Virus record (IMG/VR): IMGVR_UViG_3300017917_001417 | Location: 1-35,638 of that record | Strand: one strand, 5' to 3' | Source of the DNA: a virus | DNA: 35,638 nucleotides | Shown here: one piece after another, positions 27,588-35,638 of the stretch | Layout of the letters: every line of letters begins with the position of its first letter | Position numbering within the stretch: position 1 is the stretch's first letter | Notes under the pieces: generated by a model | Databases searched by the model: none | Seen by the model: the letters and a program-made list of their open reading frames with translations, nothing else | What the model was told of the DNA's origin: nothing | Translations under genes and position numbers: made by a program

Positions 27588-28286
27588 ATGACAAACGCTC
27601 TCTTACAGATCAAAATAAAACAGCGGCTGAATAAACTAGCTTCTTTTGATTATGACAACCTGGAGTGTTGGCAGATTCAGGAGGCTTTTAATAAAGCACA
27701 GCTGGAGTGGGTGAGGAGGATGATGTACGGGATGAATACCCGTAAAGAAGGTACAGAACAGTCCACAGGTCTTGTAGATGATCTGAGAGTGTTACTCAAA
27801 GATGGTATCCTGCCCCATACAAACCAGAAGTTGTTTGCAGAATCTACACTTCCAGCGGATTATCTGTATTTCAGTCGTGTAGACGTATTGGCAAAATCAG
27901 AGTGTTGTCCAGAAAGAAGGATGACGGTATACGAAGTGGAAGAAGCTAATATGGGCATCTTACTTACAAGTGATACTAAAGGGCCCAGCTTTGAATGGGC
28001 AGAAACCTTAACCACCCTTGTAGGAGATAAGATCCGGGTGTACACAAACAATGAGTTTCAGATTACATCTGTAAACCTGGTGTATTTCCGCAGACCAAGA
28101 GATGTACAGTTTAAAAACTGTATAAACCCAAACAGCGGTGTTGTTGCTTCTGCAGATGTAACCTGTGAGTTTAAAGATGATATAGCTGAAATTCTTGTAG
28201 ATGAAGCTGCAGCTATACTGGCCGGAGACATTGAGAGTATGAATCAGTATCAGAGAGAAATTCAAAACGGACAACGTAATAGCTAA
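27588..28286 (+). CDS. Head-tail connector-like protein
   Basis: A 232-residue protein: an N-terminal helical part (KQRLNKLASFDYDNLECWQI) then beta-rich middle, then a helical end (IAEILVDEAAAILAGDIESM). The overall arrangement and place between head and tail genes fit the helical-bundle adaptors that join portal and tail. The exact family is not recognised. The ATG at 28286 of the next gene overlaps its stop by one base. Confidence 0.55.
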   Translation: MTNALLQIKIKQRLNKLASFDYDNLECWQIQEAFNKAQLEWVRRMMYGMNTRKEGTEQSTGLVDDLRVLLKDGILPHTNQKLFAESTLPADYLYFSRVDVLAKSECCPERRMTVYEVEEANMGILLTSDTKGPSFEWAETLTTLVGDKIRVYTNNEFQITSVNLVYFRRPRDVQFKNCINPNSGVVASADVTCEFKDDIAEILVDEAAAILAGDIESMNQYQREIQNGQRNS

Positions 28287-28708
28287 TGGCACTAACTAAA
28301 ATACCCAGACCTCTTTCCGGTGGCGGGTCACTGGAATCTAAAACAGCAGCTTGTGTATCAGAGCTAATGAACGCAAGAACTTCTATCCATAAGCTTCATC
28401 TGAAGATTACCGGTATTGGTTCTTATGCGGGACATAAAGCCCTGAACGAGTTGTATGATTCTTTACCGGGTCATGCTGACACTGTAGCTGAGCAGTTCCA
28501 GGGAGCTGCTGAAAAACTCCTGGACTATGAAGATAAAGCACCTAGAACTCTAAACTCTGTACAGGAAGGTTTAGCCTATCTGAGAGAGTTAAAAGAAATG
28601 GTGACCAGTCTTCAGAATGATATGCCGTATTCAGAGATTGTAAATGACCTGGATACTATTAAAAGTACTATTAACAGCATCAAGTATAAGTTGTTGTTTT
28701 TAAAATAA
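28286..28708 (+). CDS. Hypothetical helical protein
   Basis: A 140-residue protein, helical from end to end (AACVSELMNARTSIHKLHLK, YDSLPGHADTVAEQFQGAAE, AYLRELKEMVTSLQNDMPYS). It has a single-base overlap with the preceding connector-like gene. It is probably a minor virion or assembly protein; no further clue. Confidence 0.65.
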   Translation: MALTKIPRPLSGGGSLESKTAACVSELMNARTSIHKLHLKITGIGSYAGHKALNELYDSLPGHADTVAEQFQGAAEKLLDYEDKAPRTLNSVQEGLAYLRELKEMVTSLQNDMPYSEIVNDLDTIKSTINSIKYKLLFLK

Positions 28709-28710
28709 TT

Positions 28711-28742
28711 TCTTTTTTTATAACCCTTAAATCAAAAGCCCT
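28711..28742 (+). promoter_or_regulatory. Shared leader before the 452-residue structural gene
   Basis: TATAACCCTTAAATC...GCCCTATG, matching the capsid gene leader at 24621-24652 in sequence and distance to the ATG. Confidence 0.5.
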
Positions 28743-30101
28743 ATGTATTTTCCTCATGCTTTTCGTAAGAGCTTCCTGCCAGTTCCAGTGAACGGTGCCG
28801 TTGCTCTTGCATCTAGTGGATCTACAGCTAGCTTGACAGCTGGTCAAATTGGTGTGTTTAACTCCAAGACCTTTGCTGCATTGACTTCTGCTGCTGCCAC
28901 TCCATTCATCATTGCTCAGGGATCTTACTTCACTTCAGACAAGATTGGCCCCGTTCACGGTGGTTACAAAGAGTCTTTGAAGAGTAAGGAGATCAACCCT
29001 AAGTACATCAGCCGTGTAATCAAGGTTACTTCTGATGTTCCTCAGAACCAAATTGTAACAGTAGATCCTTCTACTTGCACAATTGAGTGCGGTGCTACTT
29101 ACCGCCTGCGTTTGGACATCAAAGGTTCTCCTGCACTGCGTTTCTTAAGCCACAACTTGTACAGAACTTTGGATGCTTTCACAGGATGCTGTGATGCTTC
29201 TAACAGTGCTGTAGACCAAAACGTTGTGTTGTTACAGTGGAAAGATCAGATCAACACTTATCCTTTACTGAAGGATTTCGTACAAGCTAAGGTTTGGAAT
29301 GTTACTGATGCTTCTGTAGCTATCAACCCAACTGCAGGTTCTGCAACTATCGTTGTAGCTAACGCTGACGCTGCTAAGTTCCAAGTGGGTGAGAAAGTAG
29401 TTCACGCTTCTTTAGCTGCTAATTCTTTAGTAGTTTCTGTAGGTGCTGCTGACTCAGCTGGTACTGGTAACGCAAACGTAGTGTTGAGCAAAGCTGCTGT
29501 AGCTTCTACAGACGGTAATGCTAAGATCTTCTCTCAGATTGCAACAGAAACTTACGTTCCTGTGACTTCTGGTGTAGCTAACGTGGATAGCCACCTGGAA
29601 TTAACCACTGCTTACATGGATACTAAATTCGGTAACTGTACTTTCACAGTGACTGATAAGTATGACATTGAGCCTTTGTTCATCTATCCTTCATTTACAA
29701 TGGATAAGGGTGAGCCTTGTGATGTAAACTGCTTTGCGGTTGCAGAAACTCAAGCTCCTAAGCAAGCTTCCGGTGTAGGTGAAACAGTTCTTCGTGAGCT
29801 TATCCTGGATGGTCGTTACGCTCAAAATGCTTACCCAGACAGCGGTCGTGTAGAGCACCTGCGTATGCGTGAGATTGAAGCTGATCCAGCTCTTGCTACT
29901 GTAAACCGTAGCGGTCTGTATGATCAAGTTTTGATCCTTCACAGTGTACCTCGTTTCTACAACCCAACTGGAACTTTTGACAATGATCAGTATTTGTTGG
30001 TTGTTCACGTACCTGCTGGTACTGACACTGATGACTTGACTGACTTTGTTATTGATTCAGCTGTAGCTGCCGGTAACGCAGTGAGCCTGGAAACTGTCTA
30101 A
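28743..30101 (+). CDS. Major structural protein (probably tail)
   Basis: A 452-residue beta-rich protein. N-terminal AGQIGVFNSKTFAALTSAAA, then FIIAQGSYFTSDKIGPVHGG resembles tail tube or sheath type proteins. Residues about 190-265 form an inserted Ala/Val-rich beta domain (SATIVVANADAAKFQVGEKV) with repeats as in Ig-like decorations. It shares its leader with the capsid gene and the same uniform codon use, so it is likely among the most abundant virion proteins. A strong terminator follows. I cannot say whether it is tube, sheath or a capsid-surface protein. Confidence 0.6.
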   Translation: MYFPHAFRKSFLPVPVNGAVALASSGSTASLTAGQIGVFNSKTFAALTSAAATPFIIAQGSYFTSDKIGPVHGGYKESLKSKEINPKYISRVIKVTSDVPQNQIVTVDPSTCTIECGATYRLRLDIKGSPALRFLSHNLYRTLDAFTGCCDASNSAVDQNVVLLQWKDQINTYPLLKDFVQAKVWNVTDASVAINPTAGSATIVVANADAAKFQVGEKVVHASLAANSLVVSVGAADSAGTGNANVVLSKAAVASTDGNAKIFSQIATETYVPVTSGVANVDSHLELTTAYMDTKFGNCTFTVTDKYDIEPLFIYPSFTMDKGEPCDVNCFAVAETQAPKQASGVGETVLRELILDGRYAQNAYPDSGRVEHLRMREIEADPALATVNRSGLYDQVLILHSVPRFYNPTGTFDNDQYLLVVHVPAGTDTDDLTDFVIDSAVAAGNAVSLETV

Positions 30102-30124
30102 GTTTTTAGATCATAATAAGACTA

Positions 30125-30154
30125 GGGAGGGTATTTACCCTCCCTTTTCTTTTT
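30125..30154 (+). terminator. Rho-independent terminator
   Basis: GGGAGGG-TATTTA-CCCTCCC followed by TTTTCTTTTT; a perfect 7-bp stem after the 452-residue gene. Confidence 0.95.
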
Positions 30155-30174
30155 GGACAGGTCCTTAAGATTTT

Positions 30175-30188
30175 GTATATTATTATTG
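30175..30188 (+). promoter_or_regulatory. Repeated motif GTATATTATTATTG before the fibre unit
   Basis: Same 14 bases as at 9902-9915. It lies between a strong terminator and the ATG at 30233, where a promoter is required. Confidence 0.5.
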
Positions 30189-30232
30189 AGAACCTCTACA
30201 TATTTCTCTATTAATTTTAAAAGTTTAACTAA

Positions 30233-30790
30233 ATGGCCAGCAAACACCAATTAAGTTTAGAGCTGCCAGATACAAACAATATCAAGGTGTTACGTATCCT
30301 GGATACCAGTTTGTATGCGGAAGGGCTCCAGGTAGACTGCAGAACCCTGGAGATCGTACCTCCTGGTTTTAACTTTCCGGTGGTATTGGAAGACGTAATG
30401 CCAGGCTTTAACCTGACATTATCCGCCTGTTCACTTGGACTTCAGAAGTCCGGGTGTGGAGAGGTGTCCCAAATTTTACCTGATGGAATCTATGGAATAA
30501 AATACTCTGTATCTCCAAATAGCAGTGTTTTTGTAGAATATAACTACTTAAGAGCCACACAGACTCTGAACCGGTATTATAACCTTCTATGTGAAGTGGA
30601 ACTATCTGCATGTGAACCGGACGCTGATGTTAAAGATCAATTGGCTGAACTGAGACTTATCAAAAGTTTTATTGATGCTGCTAAAGCAAAGGTGGAATAC
30701 TGCCATGAACCTGAAAAGGGTATGGAGCTGTTCCTCTATGCAAAAAAGAGACTGGATAAGCTCACTTCTAAGAGCTGTACTTCCTGTTAA
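30233..30790 (+). CDS. Cys-rich virion-associated protein
   Basis: A 185-residue protein with a beta-rich front (KHQLSLELPDTNNIKVLRIL, then VDCRTLEIVPPGFNFPVVLE) and a helical back (LAELRLIKSFIDAAKAKVEY). It has nine Cys, ending KSCTSC, which could form disulfides or bind metal. No family name is known to me. It is the first gene of the tail-fibre unit, next to a zinc-ribbon protein. Confidence 0.65.
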   Translation: MASKHQLSLELPDTNNIKVLRILDTSLYAEGLQVDCRTLEIVPPGFNFPVVLEDVMPGFNLTLSACSLGLQKSGCGEVSQILPDGIYGIKYSVSPNSSVFVEYNYLRATQTLNRYYNLLCEVELSACEPDADVKDQLAELRLIKSFIDAAKAKVEYCHEPEKGMELFLYAKKRLDKLTSKSCTSC

Positions 30791-30811
30791 TTAACCATAA
30801 AACCAATATCT

Positions 30812-31000
30812 ATGACTAGTTGTCCCAACTGTGGAGCACAAATTACATGCGGTTGTCAACAACGTGTAGCCTCAAACGGAGCTAATGTTTGCCAAAACTG
30901 CGTAGCAATGTATGAACAAAGCTTGGTGCAGGCTAAGACATTTGATCAAACCTTGCAAGAAGCTAAAGCCTATTTTAACAATGAGAAGTCTTCTTCCTAA
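30812..31000 (+). CDS. Small zinc-ribbon protein
   Basis: A 62-residue protein: SCPNCGAQITCGCQQR (CxxC...CxC) and VCQNCVAMYEQSL (CxxC) supply zinc ligands, followed by a helix. Probably one zinc-bound domain, useful for protein contacts during tail or fibre assembly. The next gene overlaps its last 20 bases in another frame. Confidence 0.75.
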   Translation: MTSCPNCGAQITCGCQQRVASNGANVCQNCVAMYEQSLVQAKTFDQTLQEAKAYFNNEKSSS

Positions 31001-31577
31001 AAAAGAAAAGTATTATGGTGTGTTTGCCGATTCTGTTTACAGACAGTATCGGCAAATACGTTATGGTATTGCTACCTGCAGTCCTGAACAGGACGCAGAT
31101 CTGGCTGCTGTACGTAAAGAAATTGTGGACTGGCAAGCCAGAGAAGATGCAGGAGCTCTTTCTGAAGTGAAGATCACATACAGAACCTGGCTGGCTGTGG
31201 AGTACGATGATGTAATTTATTCTAAAGGTGGTGCAGGTTACGTTAATTCCGGAACACCTTCAAAGCCTGGAACTATGGGTCTGAACTACGTAAACGGAAA
31301 CATCAACCAGAACATCATAGAAGTGAATGCCGGTGGATGTATTACCAGGATTAATCTTAATCCATCAATCACTGTTAACCAAAATAGCACTTACAGTCAT
31401 CTTCAGTCTACACCATCTACACTCTGGGATATTCAGCATAATATGGGTATTACACCTAATGTCTTTACAGAAGATACAATTGGTAATGATATCCAGGGAA
31501 TCATAGAGGTGGTGGATGCAAACCGTATCAAAATTTACTTTAATCAGCCGGTTGCCGGTAAAGCATACTTATCTTAA
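30981..31577 (+). CDS. Tail-fibre-associated protein with shared C-terminal module
   Basis: A 198-residue protein; ATG 30981 is chosen because upstream in-frame sequence overlaps the zinc-ribbon gene heavily. The N-terminal 80 residues are helical and charged, like an adaptor that binds the virion. The C-terminal 60 residues (STLWDIQHNMGITPNVFTED...RIKIYFNQPVAGKAYLS) form a beta module also found at the end of the next two genes. Ends with an overlap (TAATG) with the following gene. Confidence 0.65.
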   Translation: MRSLLPKKEKYYGVFADSVYRQYRQIRYGIATCSPEQDADLAAVRKEIVDWQAREDAGALSEVKITYRTWLAVEYDDVIYSKGGAGYVNSGTPSKPGTMGLNYVNGNINQNIIEVNAGGCITRINLNPSITVNQNSTYSHLQSTPSTLWDIQHNMGITPNVFTEDTIGNDIQGIIEVVDANRIKIYFNQPVAGKAYLS

Positions 31578-32107
31578 TGCCAAGTTCAGTCATATATTAC
31601 CACGATATAGACCTGGGTACCAACCAGCTCTTAAATGCACGACTGCACCCGTTAACCACTGCAGAGCGTCAAGCTCTTGCATCCAGTTATAATTCAGGGG
31701 ATGAAGGCATCACAGTATATGACACCACTGAAGATACATTCTATGTATGGGACGGTAACCAGTGGCTCCAGGTGGGAGTGACCCAAACTCAGATTGAGCA
31801 GATCCAGGAGGCATATGATCGTTCTGTAATGAGTGTGGACATTACACAAACCACTACAGACAGAACAATCACTTTGAACTATAGGGATGGTGGTACAACA
31901 GCAGATCTCTATAAGTTTTCTCACATTCATACACAAACTACACCAGAAATGGTTTGGACCGTAGTGCATAACCTGGGAAAGTTTCCATCAGTTTCCATTG
32001 TAGACAGTACAGAAGAAGAGGTGATAGGTGAGGTGGAGCATGTTAACAGTAATTCTTTAAAGATAAAGTTCTCCGCTGCGTTCAGTGGAAAAGCATATAT
32101 AAACTAA
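31577..32107 (+). CDS. Tail-fibre-associated protein, second with shared module
   Basis: A 176-residue protein. The N-terminal part has the phage fibre peptide style GNQWLQVGVTQTQIEQIQEA. The C-terminal module PEMVWTVVHNLGKFPSVSIV, then NSNSLKIKFSAAFSGKAYIN parallels the previous protein. Likely a fibre adaptor or short fibre component; host binding is inferred from context. Confidence 0.65.
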   Translation: MPSSVIYYHDIDLGTNQLLNARLHPLTTAERQALASSYNSGDEGITVYDTTEDTFYVWDGNQWLQVGVTQTQIEQIQEAYDRSVMSVDITQTTTDRTITLNYRDGGTTADLYKFSHIHTQTTPEMVWTVVHNLGKFPSVSIVDSTEEEVIGEVEHVNSNSLKIKFSAAFSGKAYIN

Positions 32108-32126
32108 AACGTAAAATCCAAACCCT

Positions 32127-33335
32127 ATGGCAAAGAAGTTTTTGACCAACTTAGACTTAGCCAAAAACCAGATACTGAACGTAGCGTTACAGAACCTGGC
32201 AACGGCCCCATCTAGTCCTGTTTCTGGACAGATTTATTTTAACACCGCTGACGCCCGTATTTATTTCTGGGACGGGTCTGCATGGGTGGACATCTCTGGT
32301 GACCTACGCTCTGTATTTGGCGGAGAAGGTCTTACTGCCACCTACTCTGGTGACGGTGATGAGGTGACTCTTGATGTAAACGTAGACAACGTTACCATTG
32401 AGATTAACAATGACACCCTGCGTGTAAAAGACCTGGGAATTTCTACAGCTAAATTAGCTGACTCTGCTGTAACTACTATCAAGATTAACAACAATGCTGT
32501 TACACTTGGTAAGATTGCACAGATTGGTTCTCTCACTGTACTTGGTAACCTGACAGGTTCTTCAGCTAACGTACAGGAAGTAGGTGTTGTGACAGATCTT
32601 GGATCTGCTACAAGTACAACACTTGCTACATCTTCTGCAATCAAAACTTATATTGATGCCACTGTAGGAAACCTGGGTAACCTGGAAGGTGGATGGGACG
32701 CTTCAAGCGGATCATTCCCAGTAGGTGACGAACCGGTTGCTGGTACAAAGAAGGGTGACTACTGGTATGTAACTGTAGCTGGCACTGTTGATGGTGAAGC
32801 ATTTAACGTTGGTGATGTAATTGTTGCCAAGGTGGATAATGCATCTACATCTTCTAAGGCAGATTGGATCCGTTTAGAAGTGAACCGTGATCAGGCTACT
32901 GAAACTGCACTTGGTTTGGTAGAGATTGCCACTCAAACTGAGACTAATGACGGTGTAAACGATACAGCTGCTGTAACTCCTCTGAAATTAGCAGGACGTA
33001 CAGCTACAGAAACTCGTACAGGTATTGCAGAAATTGCTACCCAGGCTGAAACAGATACTGGTACTGATGACGAGCGTATCGTAACTCCTCTTAAATTAAA
33101 GACTCTTTTAGATAACCGCACTGGCGGATATGCTGAAACTATCACACCCACTGCTAACGGAAGCTTTACAATTACGCACAACCTGAATGCTACAGACGTA
33201 GTGACTAACCTTTACGAGGTAAGTACAGGTTTGCAAGTGGCAGCTGACGTAGCTATTACTTCTGCTAACGTGGTGACTGTTTCTTTTGGAAACATTATGA
33301 CTACAGGAGCTATCCGTGTGATTGTTAAAAAGTAA
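32127..33335 (+). CDS. Tail fibre protein
   Basis: A 402-residue beta-repeat protein. The N-terminus contains SGQIYFNTADARIYFWDGSAWVD, a motif frequent in phage fibres. Then come Thr/Ala/Asn-rich repeats (GISTAKLADSAVTTIKINNN, TALGLVEIATQTETN and AEIATQAETD) typical of fibrous trimer shafts, and a terminal module (SFTITHNLNATDVVTNLYEV, then VVTVSFGNIMTTGAIRVIVK) related to the two previous genes. Start in the CCCTATG context. Confidence 0.75.
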   Translation: MAKKFLTNLDLAKNQILNVALQNLATAPSSPVSGQIYFNTADARIYFWDGSAWVDISGDLRSVFGGEGLTATYSGDGDEVTLDVNVDNVTIEINNDTLRVKDLGISTAKLADSAVTTIKINNNAVTLGKIAQIGSLTVLGNLTGSSANVQEVGVVTDLGSATSTTLATSSAIKTYIDATVGNLGNLEGGWDASSGSFPVGDEPVAGTKKGDYWYVTVAGTVDGEAFNVGDVIVAKVDNASTSSKADWIRLEVNRDQATETALGLVEIATQTETNDGVNDTAAVTPLKLAGRTATETRTGIAEIATQAETDTGTDDERIVTPLKLKTLLDNRTGGYAETITPTANGSFTITHNLNATDVVTNLYEVSTGLQVAADVAITSANVVTVSFGNIMTTGAIRVIVKK

Positions 33336-33343
33336 CCCTTTAG

Positions 33344-35371
33344 ATGAAATTTTTATCTGATATACTAGCCAAAGCCGGGTTGGTAGTAGACGGAGTTGTA
33401 ACCTTAAATAACGTTGCAGCCGCTACTACCGACACGGACAAGTTTGTTGTAATAGACAATGGTGTGGTGAAATACCGCACCGGTGCACAACTATTGTCTG
33501 ATATAGGAGCTTTGTCTGCTGAATCAGATACACTTGATTCTGTTACAACTAGAGGTAATACCACTACCAATTCTATATCTATTGCCGGACTAACAATGTC
33601 TGGTAATCTTACAACTACCAATCAGTGGTATGGGTTAGCGTCTAACTTTCCAAATGGTATATTTTCAGGCTGGGATGCTGCTGCTGTCTATCTTGGATAC
33701 AGCATGGGAGCTACTCCTATTCATATAGGATCAAACGGAACAGGTAATGTAGTAATTAAGACCACTGGTAATCTTGTTTTAGATTATGGTCATATTCTCG
33801 GTGGTACTCAGATGGGATTATATCCATCGTTAGGATACTATGAATTTGGATCTTCCGCATCTTCTGTTTATAGCCCTATAGTTGTAATGAAGAATGCTTA
33901 CACTGGTTCTGAGTGGGCGTGGTATGCTGGGGATCCGACTTATACAGGTGTTCTTTTATATAAACAGTCTGCTAACAGCACTGAAGCTATCTACTGGGAT
34001 TTAGATAGAACTGTTATGCCATACAACTCTAAGATTGTATGGGGATCTACAACAGGAATATTACCACAGGTAGTTACAGATATTGGTATTTCAAGAGATT
34101 CTGCCAATACACTCCAGATTAATAATGGAACCATTGGTCAGTATGCAAACCTAAAAGCATTAGGAGCAACCTTCACCGGATTGGCAGGCAGTGGAGTTAG
34201 AATGGTGGTGGCTGACGCTAATGGTGTATTAAGTGTACAGGCTTTGCCTACCACTGGTCCAGCTACAACCACTACGCTTGGTAGCATTATAGTGGGAGCT
34301 GGTTTGTCCATCACTGTAGGAGGCACATTAAGTGTAAACGGAACCGGGACTGCCAGGTTGGTAGAAACTTTTACAGCTTCTGCCGGCCAGACTACATTCA
34401 CAGTGGCTCAAAGTTACACTGTAGGACTTGTAGATGTATTCCTGAATGGTGTAAGACTAAGCTCTTCTGCTTTTACAGCTACTGACGGTACAACAATAGT
34501 ACTTGCAGACGCTGCGGTGAGCGGGGATATTATAGATGTAGTAAAATACACTCCTTTATCAGGATATGCTTTTTCTACAGATAATGTACCAGAAGGTTCA
34601 ACTAATCTATATTTTACTAACGCCAGGGCAAGGGCTGCCATCAGCTTAACTACCACTGGTACAACAGGTGCTGCAACATACAATAGCACAACTGGTGTAT
34701 TAAACATTCCTCAGTATAATAATATTTACACTGCAGATGGTACACTTACAGGAAATAGATCAGTATCTCTAAATAATAATAAGCTTTATTTCAGCGGTGG
34801 TCAGGTTCAGTTTGGAGCTACCACCACTCCAAATCTACTTAGCTTAGTTCAGTTTGTAGGTAGTACTGCCTTTACCAAAAGTATTGCATTAACATCTACT
34901 TGGGATTACCAGACTAGTTTCTCTATGGGTAATGGTATTTACTCAGCAGAGTTTAATCTGGGTGGATCTTCCAAGAACACTAATGAAGGAGGACCTGGTT
35001 CTTTACAGGTGGCTACATATAATGCTACAACAGGTGTAACAAGATACCCTGTAACATTCTTTGCCAATGGTAATGTTGCATTTGGAGGCTCCGGAAACAC
35101 TGTCCTAACAGACTCCGGTGAGGCTTTACAAGTGAGAGGAGACGGTAAGATAGCAGGTAACCTTGGAGTAAATCTTTCTAGCACAATAAGTGCGTCAGCT
35201 ATATTACAAGCTGATTCTACCACTAAAGGATTTTTACCACCACGTATGACAGCTGCACAGAAAACAGCTATATCTAGTCCTGCAATAGGATTAGTGATCT
35301 ACCAGACTGATGGGGTGGAAGGTCTTTGGGCTTATACATCTAGCGGATGGAAAGCTTTAGCAATCGTTTAA
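33344..35371 (+). CDS. Large tail fibre / adhesin-like protein
   Basis: A 675-residue beta-rich protein. About residues 340-400 hold a common phage-fibre domain (QTTFTVAQSYTVGLVDVFLN, then DGTTIVLADAAVSGDIIDVV). The C-terminus (TKGFLPPRMTAAQKTAISSP, then YTSSGWKALAI) has a form widespread in Bacteroidota phage and host surface proteins. It probably makes the receptor-contacting fibre. It follows the previous gene by 8 bases. Confidence 0.75.
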   Translation: MKFLSDILAKAGLVVDGVVTLNNVAAATTDTDKFVVIDNGVVKYRTGAQLLSDIGALSAESDTLDSVTTRGNTTTNSISIAGLTMSGNLTTTNQWYGLASNFPNGIFSGWDAAAVYLGYSMGATPIHIGSNGTGNVVIKTTGNLVLDYGHILGGTQMGLYPSLGYYEFGSSASSVYSPIVVMKNAYTGSEWAWYAGDPTYTGVLLYKQSANSTEAIYWDLDRTVMPYNSKIVWGSTTGILPQVVTDIGISRDSANTLQINNGTIGQYANLKALGATFTGLAGSGVRMVVADANGVLSVQALPTTGPATTTTLGSIIVGAGLSITVGGTLSVNGTGTARLVETFTASAGQTTFTVAQSYTVGLVDVFLNGVRLSSSAFTATDGTTIVLADAAVSGDIIDVVKYTPLSGYAFSTDNVPEGSTNLYFTNARARAAISLTTTGTTGAATYNSTTGVLNIPQYNNIYTADGTLTGNRSVSLNNNKLYFSGGQVQFGATTTPNLLSLVQFVGSTAFTKSIALTSTWDYQTSFSMGNGIYSAEFNLGGSSKNTNEGGPGSLQVATYNATTGVTRYPVTFFANGNVAFGGSGNTVLTDSGEALQVRGDGKIAGNLGVNLSSTISASAILQADSTTKGFLPPRMTAAQKTAISSPAIGLVIYQTDGVEGLWAYTSSGWKALAIV

Positions 35372-35389
35372 AAATAGAATATAGAAGAT

Positions 35390-35638
35390 ATGCCTAATAT
35401 AGCACTCATAGTTAACAACGTACTTACAGACAGCGGTGTAGATATGTCTGGAAAAGCAGATCTGGTTAATGGTTTAGTACCATCTAATCAGCTGCCGTCT
35501 TATGTAGATGACGTACTAGAGTATGCAAACTTAGCCAGCTTTCCTGCTACAGGAGAGAGTGCCAAGATCTATGTTGCATTAGAAACAAACGAAACTTACC
35601 GCTGGTCCGGATCAGCGTATATCCGTATAGCCAATGGA
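35390..35638 (+). CDS. Fibre-like protein, truncated by window end
   Basis: The first 83 codons of an open frame that leaves the window. It starts MPNIALIVNNVLTDSGVDMS and contains KIYVALETNETYRWSGSAYI, the fibre-type short beta repeat. Probably another fibre or fibre-tip protein of the same unit. Confidence 0.65.
   Translation, partial: MPNIALIVNNVLTDSGVDMSGKADLVNGLVPSNQLPSYVDDVLEYANLASFPATGESAKIYVALETNETYRWSGSAYIRIANG

Noticed and set aside
1-35638. Stop-codon recoding as in some crAss-like phages
   Set aside because: TAG ends several genes here, such as those stopping at 7817 and 8946, directly before terminators, and long genes are open in the standard code.

Overview
The window is part of the genome of a tailed double-stranded DNA phage. 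The host is most likely a member of the Bacteroidota. The evidence is a near-perfect host-type promoter (TTTG-N19-TAATTTTG at 2834-2864, minus strand), a similar one at 9531-9561, starts without Shine-Dalgarno sequences, and adhesin-like tail proteins of the Bacteroidota style. The virion block (large terminase, portal, scaffold-like protein, major capsid protein, connector-like protein, tail and fibre genes) with an IHF/HU-like protein and PD-(D/E)XK nucleases upstream recalls crAss-like and related Bacteroidota phages, but exact family membership cannot be proven from sequence reading alone. TAG, TGA and TAA all serve as stops, so I see no stop-codon recoding. No integrase or lysogeny module is visible.

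Layout. Everything from 1 to about 9.29 kb is read from the minus strand and everything from about 9.56 kb to the end from the plus strand. The switch is a roughly 270-bp divergent region rich in repeats. Left part (1-5.8 kb): a tRNA-Asn with a D-loop insertion, an SPFH/prohibitin-like membrane protein with a small membrane partner, a ParB-like protein, a helix-turn-helix protein, small unknown genes, and two long non-coding stretches with strong helix-forming potential (about 2190-2515 and 3748-4072). Cassette part (5.8-9.3 kb): ten small genes, nearly all with their own upstream element (AAACCCTTGA-N8-AAAA) and their own terminator. Most also have a short inverted repeat at the start codon whose sequence changes from gene to gene while pairing is kept. 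Two further copies of the element lead units with no convincing gene.

Right part: two small genes; a structured leader or RNA ending in a terminator; tRNA-Trp, -Cys, -Phe and -Thr; an HxlR-type repressor with repeated putative operators; then a tightly overlapping operon (11.1-17.4 kb). That operon encodes small proteins, a GNAT acetyltransferase, an IHF/HU-like protein, a Cys-rich protein, a PD-(D/E)XK exonuclease, a PhoH-like ATPase, an ATE/Bpt-like GNAT-fold protein and a second PD-(D/E)XK protein. An odd class II tRNA and a tRNA-Met follow. The virion genes start with TerL (17.97 kb) and continue through portal, scaffold-like, capsid, connector-like and tail proteins to a series of fibre genes, the last of which runs off the window.

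How it works together (inference): the minus-strand cassettes look like an early, individually controlled set of host-interaction genes. The plus-strand operon supplies DNA processing and packaging functions, and then the virion. Host-type promoters at 2834-2864 and 9531-9561 could start expression, while the cassette element and a second repeated motif (GTATATTATTANTG) look phage-specific.
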